From positions 31,596,501-31,660,500 of the forward strand of contig JBAIAC010000023.1 in assembly GCA_037349315.1 (NCBI GenBank): a DNA stretch of 64,000 bases, read 5' to 3'. A program made the position numbers and the translations under genes. Origin of the DNA: Chelydra serpentina. Its lineage: Eukaryota; Chordata; Testudines; Chelydridae. Position 1 is the stretch's first letter, and each line of letters begins with the position of its first letter. Positions 14,301 through 26,300 of this stretch are shown here, piece after piece. The notes under the pieces are model-generated. The model searched no databases and had not been told where the DNA came from. It was given only the letters and a program-made list of their open reading frames with translations.

Positions 14301-17300
14301 CAATAGACTGCAAACTACTATATCCCATTTCAATAAGGTGTTTCCAAGATAAATAAGTTATCGATGTGTTTCTGTTCCAATGTGTTACTGAAATGAACTA
14401 CTAAGACAATAATTTACATCCAATTTGAACCTCAAGGCATCTTGCCCCAAATAGCATTTGAGCTGTGACCTGAATCTCAGCTTTAAATAAAAATCCAATT
14501 GTGATTAAATTTTCTATTATGTCAACATCAACAAATATTCCTTTTAGCTTCAGAACTGTTAGAAACACTATGCTTTTTCCCCTCCCCAAACACCTGAAAT
14601 TCTTCTCTCTGAAGCAGTGGCAAGCCATGATAGTAAAAACAATGTTCCAGAAGTTAATAATTAAATAGGTTGAATTTTGAGCTTGTTTGACATTGAGATA
14701 TACTATAAATACAGTATGTTTTCCCATCACTTCTATATCAGTTTCACTGGTGGGAGAACCACAGATGTGAACAATTCCAATTGCTATAGAGGTCTCTGAG
14801 AGGCCCTTATGAGGGACGATTAGAAAAAGATGTACATATGGTACAGCTTGGATAACTAACAACTCATTTGGGGCAGGGGAGAGGACAAGCTAACAATATA
14901 CGGATATTTGAAGGACAGAAAGGAATTATGGTACAAAAGGGTATAAACTAGAAGCTGAGGTGGAAAATTAAGAAAATCATAGGTGGAGTACCAAAAACAA
15001 CTTCCTGACAGCGTCAGCTATATTAGTCTGTGGAAGAGACCCCCCCCCCAAAGGAGATGATGGAATTTGGGACTTTAAAATTAGACTGAAAATATATTAG
15101 AAAATGCAAGGCAGAGAATAATTCACCATTGACTGGGAACTGGACTAGGAGGTCTAAATCTCTTCTCTCTCTATGATCTATGATGCTATCCATATTAGGG
15201 CTTGAACACAGGATGTTGATAAATTGGAGAAGGTTCAGAGAAGAGCGACAAGATTGGTTACAGGACTGGAAAATGTGCCTCAGTGGTAAACTAAATAGAC
15301 TAAACACCTGGAATCTAACAAAGAGAAGGCTCAAGGCTGACTTAATCCCAGGCTACAAATACCTACCACGGGCAACAAATATTTGATAATGGGATCCTCA
15401 ATGTAGCAGACATAGGTGTAACAGAATCCAATGGTGGGAAGCTGAAGCTATACAAATTCAGACTGGAAATAAGGCATCAATTTTTAACAGTGAGGGTTAT
15501 TAATCACTGGAGTAATTTAGCCAGGGTTGTAGTAGATTCATTCTTGATTTAAAATTTGCCAGTGATGGAGAATGTTTTTCTAAAAGATATGCTCTAATTC
15601 AAATAGGGGTTATTTTGTGGCAGTTCTATGGCTGGTGTTATGTTGGTCAAACTAGATGATTACAATGGTCCCATCTGGCCTTTGAATCTATGAACCATGG
15701 TAGTAAAATAATCCATGTTAAAAAATGCTTGATAACAAAACTGTAACTGTTTTGCAATGGAACTATTGTCAGCATGGTTTCTTTTTTGAGAACTGTGCTA
15801 GCCCAAGCTATGGTATACTACTTAGGTAAGTCAACTGCATAGTTTCTTAAAACAGTGTGCATCCACACTGAACACCTTTACAATCTGTGTTTGGCTATAC
15901 TTGTTTGAAAATAGTTTCAAACATCATCACTAGATATAGTGTCGAAAGGATCTAAGATAGAGAGACAGTCCAGACTGCACAGTCTATGCCATAGCATTGA
16001 CTGGAAAAATGTGTATTAAATTAAATCTACAAACCTTCTGTAATTATGTCCTCTATCTCTGTGTCTGAGGAGTTCTCTGCATGTTTTGTATTGTTCTGCA
16101 GCTCTGACTCAACACACACGACACTCATGACTTGACCCTCCATTAGGAGCCTTTTTTTTGCAGGTTGCTCAACCAGCAGAGATGAACGACTTACCTGTTA
16201 TAATAAAAGCAGAGCAGTATGAAACAACAATTAGAAGAAAATGGCACATGGTATTTAACACTTGTAGCCTAGCCACTACAACAGTGTTTGCATTCTTTAT
16301 CCTGTTCATTGTTATGATACATAGTGCCACTCATGCACACATCATTTTACAGACAAATAAAAGGACAGGTTCCTGCCATAAGGATCTTACAGTCAAAACT
16401 AGACTTAACACAGGAAGACACTATAGTAAGCAAAGGGAGATGAGGAAGGTGAATGAGAGCATGAGAGTTATCCAGTAAAGTGATTAGCAATGCAGAAGAC
16501 ATCACGCTTTTCAAAACTACAGACCCAGTAGTCTGGAACTGGCCATTTCTGGCTTTAAAAATTTCCAGTGGTTAGCAACAATCTGCTCTTATAGGGCCAA
16601 CTCCTGTCAGTGTTTTGTCAGTGACTTTAATGGGATCAAAGTTTGTCCAACACATCTTAACACCAAAGTCATAGTATATGCAGAGCACCAACTCAGATAT
16701 CTACACTGAGTAATTTTTCTATAAAATGGATAAAAGTAAAACTAAATATTATAAACAATATTACTAAAACTATTTCAGTTCACTATATACATCTCCTCAT
16801 AAAAACATATATACTTCTTAATAGCCCTCCTTCCCCCTCCCCAAGAAAAATTCTCTGCTATGGTTCTATTAAAAACTAGTAACCTGCCATTCAATTATAC
16901 AGCTGGATGAAAAAAGGAGCATGAATTCGAACTATACACTTAAGATAAACCTCATTCACATATGCTGTAATACGTGTCAATATGCATATATAAAATATGC
17001 TGTAAAAGTGCTGTAACAAATTGGCTATAAAACAGAAGGAAAAGGTCAATCCCAAAATTCTGAAAAGTTATTCAGAATATAAAGAACTTAACTATGTAAT
17101 AGCCACAAATAACTGAACCAGATTTGTTTGCCTTTTAAAACATATGTTAATAGCTTTTAACTTTTACACTTACAGGAAATGGCTCTAAACCCTCCTGAAT
17201 CACAAAGCCCTCAATAACATGGGTCAGGATCTGTGGTTTAACAATAGCCTGTGGAGGTTTGTTTTCTAGGCTAGGAATGCTATTAGGCATTGATGTGATG

Positions 17301-20300
17301 TTACTCCTTGTGGCAGCTGCTGGAAGCAAAAGAGGAGGTGGTGGAATAGAGGCATGTGAAGGGTCTGATGGAGATTTAATTACTGAGGCACTGACTGATG
17401 ATGCCATTGGAGGAAGTCCCACTTGTTCTGGAAAAAATAATGTAAAATAATATATTATACTTTTAATCACTGTGTCCAGATATTTTCACATAGTTATAGA
17501 AAGCAGAAATGGAAAACACCTACATTACTGCATTCCTGGTCTTGTCAAAGCAGATTCCCCCCGCCCTCCATAGTTTATATTATAAACTTTAAATTATACC
17601 AATGATAGGACAACTTTACTTTCTGTGGAATAGTCTTCCAAGGAAAGTAAATTTATCCTAATAGCCTGCACCATTAGGACATTATTCCTGACATTCAACC
17701 TAAAATTTCCCTTTGTTCAGTATCTCCCAGCTATACCCACCTTTGTCCACAACAAACATCTTTCAAATATATGTATCATATAGCCCTTAGCCATCCATCT
17801 AGACTGTAAGTCCACAAGGCAGAAACAGAGACCACCAACACTGAAAATTTGGGAGTCTAAAGCTGGGCTCCTAAAACCATATTTAAGCACTTCAATAGAA
17901 ATGGCCTGATTTCCAGTGGTGGGGAGCAAACCCTGTTCCCACTGAGCTGCAAATTCATAAACACATTAGAAAGTTAGGCCACTTTTATTTAGGTGCCTAA
18001 ATATGGATACAGGAGCCCAACTGTAGGCACCCAGATTTGAAAATTTTGGCCTGTGTTTCATAGTGGCCATGTAAGATGTCATGCACACTTATGGTATATA
18101 AATAAATCCACTATTATTATTCTAATCTTCATCTCAGCGGGTTAATTATTTGTTACAGTGTATCAATAATATTCACTTCTTGTCTCTTATTTTATATAAA
18201 AAACCCAAAACAAACTAACACAAAACCAACAAGCTGTTCACATGCCTTAAACCAGGCCTGCACAACATGCGGCCTGGGGGCCACATGCGGCCCGGGGGCC
18301 ACATGCGGCCCGCGTGGGCTCACTGTGCAGCCCGTGGGGGGGTGAGTTCCCATCCCCTCTCCAAGGGTTGCAGCTGTCTGGAGGTGCCTGCCTTCCACGC
18401 CTTCCTCATTCACACCTCATTCATACAACAGGGCAACTGAATACAAAGTGGGGGGAAGATCTTATTCTACTTCTAGCAAAAAGACATTTTTCATTTACCT
18501 TAATTATACTACCTTAGGGGCCCGCTATAACATATTACCAAGGTTCAATACAAATTCATATAAACGTTATACAAAAATGCATAATGCAGAGATGTATCTA
18601 CAACTGCATTGACTGACTGTTATGTGCAGTAATATAGTGACCCCTGGGGGGGTGAAGAGGGGTGTGATGGTGGGGCCGAGCAGGGAGGGGGCAGGTCCTA
18701 TTTTACTACTGTGATCTGGTCACCCTATGCGCGCTGTTTCTTTCCCCCTCTACAGGCTTCCACCCCCCAGCGCTGGGGAAGGAGGGGTTGTTTTCGTGGG
18801 GTGGGCAGCATTGGGCGGGGGGGGGGGGGGTGTTTCTGAGGGGCCGGGGGGTTTCGGCCCTCAGCTGTTTTCTTTGGAGTAATATGGCCCTTGCCGCTTT
18901 ACGAGTTGTGCAGGCCTGCCTTAAACTGAAAAATCACAAGTGTATTGCTGTTTCCTTTGTCTGTCCATGCCCTAGTCCCTCTTTACTTGCTGTCACCCTC
19001 ACTCGCTAACTCCCTTATAAATTCAGAGGTGTAATGGTCCCCTTGCCAGATACTTCCTCTCACCTTTCCAGCCCAAGAAGCTGATTGGACTGATACAAAT
19101 CTCTTAAGAGGACTTAATTAAAATAGTAGAATAACTTGCAGTTAAACAAATTTGTAAATGTGTGATATATATTATGATTTTTAATTTACTCTCTGTTTAG
19201 AATAAAAGTGTTTGCTCTGAAGTTTCTCATCAAAACAAATGAAGGCTTGGGATAAGACAGGGGTTGAAAGTAACAGGAATTAAGTTAGGCATTCTGTACT
19301 GTAGAATACTGACACCTGGTCTGATATTTTTTGAGGTTCTATAGTGGCTCTATGCTAGAAACAGACCTATGGCTCTGAGGAAGAACATGAAAAAATAGCT
19401 GAAGGGTTGGAACCTTTTGAATGAGTGGCACTGCAGGTTTGCTTACGTAATTAACTCTTGTGTTTGCTGAAACTTGAAGAAAAACACGTACCTGAGACTA
19501 TTTCTTTTGGACTCCCCCAACAGACTCAGGTATGTCTGCGTTGTTTCATGACAATTATTCATAACAGTTATACAATACACACAAAGGGTGCTCTAGTTGG
19601 AGTGGGAGCAAAACAACAATAGTGCAGCCTCTGAAAAATGACTTCTTCAGTCCAGGCAGAATCCCTCCTAGCCTTCCAGGAGGGCATAATATGCTCGCTC
19701 CTCCAGGCAAGAGTAAAGTATACTTGTACCTGATGTTGGCTAGTATTTGCTTTTGACTGAGTATATACGGTAACTGATCCTGATATCAGTCAGCATTCTC
19801 TCCTGGCATGTGAATGCGATAAATAAATCCTGTCCTGCTGTCTGAGGGAAGAGACTTTCTTATGCCTTCTTCTCCCTGTTCTATTCCAGGACCTGATCGT
19901 ACAATGTGCAGAGCACCTCCTGTGATGTTCAAAATGCTCTGAACTCTCTCTGATTTAGAAAGGAATTGAGGGTACTCAGCACCTCATAGGAGTACTCATC
20001 TACCCGCAGGATCAGGCCCTAGTGCAACACAATGGAAGATACAGACAAAGAATATTCTCTATAATTAAACTAAATAAATTATTTACTGGTTGCTTTTGTC
20101 TCACAATACGCCATTCTGATGACCTACCAACAAATGAAGTGAATTGGAATAATTACAATGCAGCTGATAGCCTTATAGCATTTTCCAGCTAGAGACCTTG
20201 GATCCTGTAAGATCAGCTTTTATGATCAGGGCTGCAGTATGCTGGGGGCAGTTCACAAATGAATGATGATTGCTACTGTTATTAATTAATGAATTAATTG

Positions 20301-23300
20301 TGGTAGTGCCTGTGGGCCCCAATCAAGACAGGTGTTCCATTTGCTAGGTGCTATACAAGCACACATGGAAGCAGAGTGGCTGCCACAAAGACCTTGTGTC
20401 TAAGAGGTCTAATGATACACAAGCTATAAGTCATTTACCTTTTTTTTTGTTTTAATATAAAAATCAATTAAAATTAATCAAAAAGCATATTCTCTCTATA
20501 TAAATAGCTTTCTTAAAATTAAATATTTTTTTCATATATTTCTTTATAACTGAATACATCATTCTACTATCCTGCTTTCTAGTATATTTCATGAAGCTTC
20601 ATTAACTTGGAGAACTATCCCATTAAACCATAAAAACAGGTGAAAGTCACATACTTTTGCTATAAGCATTTCAAGCTAGGAAAAGTACCTGATCAGAAAG
20701 ATTCAGGCAGAAAAGCTAAACCTAATTCCACCAGTCTCTGCACTTGCACTCACCTGACAAAGTCTCCTCTGAAGCAAGTTCCTCGCCATTCCCTAAGGTT
20801 ATGACTGGTGGAGACAAGGTTGGTGGGGTAGGGGTTCTAACCATACGGATGCATTCAGACTCCTCTGGCATCTCTTCCTCACACATGTTTTCCACTTGGT
20901 AAATCTGCATTGAACAGATCATTGCTTTAAGAAAGATTTCCATTCTACCATAACACCCCAAAACAGATACATGAATGTAATCTTGATAAACAAATTACCA
21001 ATTTATTTTTAAAAATATAATATCACCTGTTAAGAATATACTTCAATTTTTCCACACTACAGACACCTCCACCCATCCCATGATTGGATTCTGATGACAT
21101 AGTAATAATGAGAGCAAAACTATCAGCCAAATTCTAAGGGCTGGTCTACACTAAACCCCCCTGTCGAACTAAGATACGCAACTTCAGCTACGTTAATAAC
21201 GTAGCTGAAGTCGAAGTCTCTTAGTTCGAACTTACCTGTGGTCCACACGCGGCGCGCAGGCTCCCCCGTTGACTCCACCTGCTCCGTTTGTGGCGCAGGA
21301 TTACCAGCGTCGACGGGGGAGCACTTTCTGGTTCGATTTATCACGTCTAGACAAGACGCGATAAATCAAACCCAGAAGATCGATTGGACTCCTCCGACAC
21401 GACGGGTGAGTATAGACGTACCCTAAGACATGTGTACCATTCTCTTCACAGACAGGTAGGTGGTTCAGAGAATTTAACCGGCCCTCCCAATCTCTAATAT
21501 CTCTAGTTGCAACACTTTACATTGTAAGATCCCTATTTTCATTTGACATGCGTTTGACGAAGTGGGTCTTCGCCCACGAAAGCTTATGCTCCAATATATC
21601 TGTTAGTCTATAAGGTGCCACAAGACTCTTTGTCGCTCTTGCAGAGCCAGACTGACACGGCTACCCCTCTGATACTATTTTCATTTGGTTATACTTTTGC
21701 CAAACTAACTGTTTCAGCTGAAATTTAATGTGCCAAGCATGTCTGCCTCATACTGAATGTTTTTGGAAAGTTTCAGCAAACACTGTTCACCTATTACTCA
21801 GAATGAGTTTAGGGGAAAATGCAATATTTTGCCCATGTTAACAAAAAAATCTTACAACTGTTTAATTGAGAAGTTCTAGCATCCCCATGCTTTGGACCAG
21901 AAGTACGTGAAATTTGGCAGGGAGGGTCACCTGGGAATGAGGGATGTGACTTTTACCATGCTCATGAAAGTCCACCCAAATTTGGTCAGGTTATAAACCT
22001 CTGAAAATTGCAGTTCGCACATGGCCAGTGGAGATTTGTTAGAGTTAGGCAGACAAATTCTTCTGTCTGTACTGAGCATGCTCCATCGTGGGTCTGAGTG
22101 AGACCTTCCCATCAATTTCTCCTCCCAGCTGTTGGGGCACCAGGCACAGGAACCGAGAGCAGGATAACTCTCTCTCCTGTTCTCACAATGCTCACCCTTC
22201 TGGCATTCAGGATGCATAGAAAAGGAGGGGTCCTATGGGAAAAATATGTGAGATCATTCCATTAAACACTATCATAATGCATATGCACAAGGGAGTCAAA
22301 TTAAAGGTGGCACATGCAACCTTAATTCTGCCTTTTCCTAACTTTTGAGTGTTTGACTTTGCAAACTTAACATTCTTTTAATGTCTTTTTTTAATACAAT
22401 TTTAGGTAAAGATTTTACAAATTATACCTATTCATTAAAAATACAGAAATTCACAGTATCCCATAAAAAAGGCTTCATGTTAATAGGGGACATTATATTT
22501 TACAATCAGTATTTCTGAACTGAGAGCAAGAATCAATTCAGTTTGGAGTCTTTAATGTACGAGGTCTCCAAAGTTATGTGCAAACACCAGAGTGCTTTCC
22601 TTCTCATACAGCTGCATACTACAGTAAGCAAAACAAGGATTTCAAGAGAACATGCCAAGTTTGTCAGCTAAAGTTGCCATAAATGATTTTCTCTAAAACT
22701 ATAATGTAAATTGAAGTGATTTACTGACAGTCAACTCAGCGTATTAGGGAGTTCAACTCCAAGCTGTCAAGAGACACCTCACTTCCATCTCCAGGCCTTG
22801 TCCCTGCCTAAACTAACAGGGGATGGGATTAACATTACCTTCCAAATGCAGAGCAAACAATAACTACAGTAGTATTTTCCTCTGTCTGGTGATAGCCTAA
22901 ACAAAGCCTCTGAAAGGTGTGAATTCTCCTGCACCATTGATCTCATTGGGGTGTTATGTCCTAAGCCTAATGATGATGCTTTAAAATGTCAGCATTAGCT
23001 ATTTCACAACCGATCATTTTAGTAGATGGTGAGAGTGAAGATCATGAGGGTAGAATTGAGAGTTGCTGCAGAGATGAAAATCCAGAAGGAAGAAAGAGAG
23101 AGAGAGTTGCAGATGGAGAAGAGAGAAAGAACAAAAAAAGGAGGATAGAGAAGATAGAGAAACAAAAAGGAAGGAACACTGGTCGTCCTGAATACATAAT
23201 ACTGAATACAGTAACTCCTCACTTAATGTCCTCCCGCTTAACGTTGTTTCCAAGTTATGTCGCTACTCCATTAGGGAACATGCTCGTTTAAAATTGTGCA

Positions 23301-26300
23301 ATGCTTCCTTATAAGGCTGCCTGCTCTGTCCACTGCTTGTAGGATTCTGTGTAAGAGCAGCGACTTTACACGGGAGCATTGCACAAGTTTCTCTTCTCCG
23401 CCTCTTCCCCCTCTCTCCCAGTGCTTCCCCTGCCGCCAAACACCTGATTGGCGGTGCTTAGGACTTTCTGGGAGGGAGGGAGGGAGCGGGAAAGCTGCTT
23501 CCCCCGCACCGGTCAGTCCGGGCCACAAGGAACGCAGGGGTTTTAGGAGCTGCAGGGCCCTGGGCTAAGGGGGCCCCGGGCTGCAGCTCTAAAGCCCCTT
23601 TCAGAATGCGGCACTGCGAGCATGGGCCGGAGGACTCAGGAGGAGCAGGGGCAGCCGTGCAGCCAGCGGCCAGAGAGAAGTGGTGCTTTGAAGGGGAAAG
23701 TGCTGCTTCTTTTCCGCCACTGGCTGCGCGGCTGCCCCTCCTGCCCATGCTCGCAGGGCCGCATTCCGAAAGGGGCTTTAGAGCTGCAGCCCAGGATCCT
23801 GCAGCCCTTATAGCCCCTGCATTCTGGGGCACCCTGCCTGGCTGGGGAGGTTGGGGGGATGACGCAGCTGCCAGAATCGCAACTCCCAGAATCGCGGCCA
23901 TGGGGGCGGTGCCGTGAAGCACAGAGCCACCTGCACACCCCCTGCACCAAACAGGAGCTGCCCCAAATAAGTGCTCTGCACCTCCTGCCTGCCCCAGCCC
24001 TGAGCCTCCTCCCGCACCCTAACTCTCTCCCAGACCCCGGACCCCTACCCTGAGCGTCCTCCCATACCCTACCCTCCCAGACCCCGCACCTCCACCCTAA
24101 GCGCCCTCCCACACCCTAACTCCCTCCCAGACCCTGCACCCCCATCCAGAGCACCCTCCCGCACCCTAACTCACTCCCAGACCCAGCACCCCTAGCCCTG
24201 AGCCCCAGAAGGAGAAAGGAGGGGAAAAAAAGAATGAAAAACGGGGGGGGGGGGAGGAGATAAGAGAGAATGCTAACCCCGTCGGACTACTCATAATGAG
24301 AAAGGGCACCAAAATCCAGTCCTAAAAGTTTAGTGCTATATAAAGGTCATATTTTACACGTGATCTTTGTGCAAACCTCCCATTCACATCAGGGAGTTCC
24401 ACTGATGGTAGTATACAGTCCTAAATGTATACTCTGGCCTACAGATTATAATTTAAAATGGAATTCAGTCCTCCACATGGAAGGAGTTTGATACCCCTGT
24501 TCTGCTTCAGGAATATTAAGCACGGTCACACAGACAGACAATAGTCCTTTTACACATAAAAGGTCTGTAAGAAAAATGCATATAGTTTCCAAATATTTGT
24601 GGGCAGAGAAGAGGGAAAGAATTTAGACAAAGTCCATTGCATAAATAATACATGTCTGAATACATCAGAATAAAAAAATCAGAAGCAAATCATACATAGT
24701 CTTGTTCACATTAGAGTTAGGACTGTTAATTAATCGCAGTTAACTCACGCGATTAACTCAAAAAATTAATCATGATTAACCGCAGTTAAACAATAAAATA
24801 CCAATTGAAATTTATTACATATTTTTGGATGTTTTTCTACATTTTCAAATATATTGATTTCTATTACAACACAGAAAACAAAGTGTATAGTGCTAACTTT
24901 ATATTATTTTTTATTACGAATATTTGCACTGTAAAAATGATAAACAAAAATAAATAGTATTTTTCAATTCACCTAATACAAGTACTGTAGTGCAATCTTG
25001 TCATCATGAAAGTGTAACTTACAAATGTAGATTTTTTTTTGTTACATAACTGCACTCAAAACCAAAACAATGTAAAACTTTAGAGCCTACACGTCCACTC
25101 AGTCCTACTTCTTGTTCAGCCAATCACTAAGACAAACAAGTTTGTTTATATTTATGGGAGACACTGCTGCCTGCTTCTTATTTACAATGTCACCTGAAAG
25201 GGAGAATAGGCGTTCGCATGGCACTTTTGGAGCTAGCGTTGCAAGGTATTTACGTGCCAGATATCCTAATAATTGGTATGACCCTTCATGCTTCGGCCAC
25301 CATTCCAGAGGACATGCTTCCATGCTGATGATGCTTGTTAAAAAAATAATGCGTCAATTAAATTTGTGACTAAGCTCCTTGCGGGGAGAATTGTCTGTCT
25401 CCTGTTCTGTTTTACCCGCATTCTGAATTATATTTCATGTTATAGCAGTCTCGGATGATGACCCAGCACATGTTTGTTTTAAGAACACTTTCACAGCAGA
25501 TTTGACAAAACGCAAACCAATGTGAGATTTCTAAAAATAGCTACAGCACGCGACCCAAGGTTTAAGAATCTAAAGTGCCATCCAAAATCTGAGAGGGACA
25601 AGGTGTGGAGCATGCTTTCAGAAGTCTTAAAACAGCAACACTCCGATGCAGAAACTACAGAACCTGAACCACCAAAAAAGAAAATCAACCTTCTGCTGGT
25701 GGCATGACTCAGATGATGAAAATGAACACGCGTTGGTCCGCTCTGCTTTGGATCGTTATCGAGCAGAACCTGTCATCAGCATGGACGAATATCCTTTGGA
25801 ATGATGGTTGAAGCATCAAGGGACATATGAATCTTTAGCACATCTGGCATGTAAATATCTTGTGACTCCTGCTACAACAGTGCCATGCCAACGCCTGTTC
25901 TCACTTTCAGGTGACATTGTAAACAAGAAGCAGGCAGCATTATCTCCTGAAAATTGTAACTAAATTTGTATATCTGAGCGATTGGCTGAAGCAGGACTGA
26001 GTGGACTTGTAGGCTCTGAAGTTTTACATTGTTTTATATGCAGGTTTTTTTGGAACATGATTCTATATTTGTAAATTCAACTTTCATGATAAAGAGATTG
26101 CACTACAGTACTTGTATTAGGTGAATTAAAAAAACACTTGTTTTTTACAGTGAAAATATTTGTAATAAAAAATAAAGTGAGCACTGTACACTTTGTATTC
26201 TGTATTGTAACTGAAATGAATACATTTGAAAATGTAGAAAACATCCAAAAATATTTAAATAAATGGTATTCTATTATTAACAGCGCAATTAATTTTTTTA

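Noticed and set aside
14401..14862. 153-codon minus-strand frame
   Set aside because: Hydrophobic and low-information, without splice sites or similarity that I recognise; probably chance in AT-rich DNA or an old repeat.
23458..24112. Long overlapping open frames on both strands (154, 158 and 103 codons)
   Set aside because: They come from a GC-rich long hairpin and a C-rich tandem array inside a transposon; plus and minus products mirror each other.
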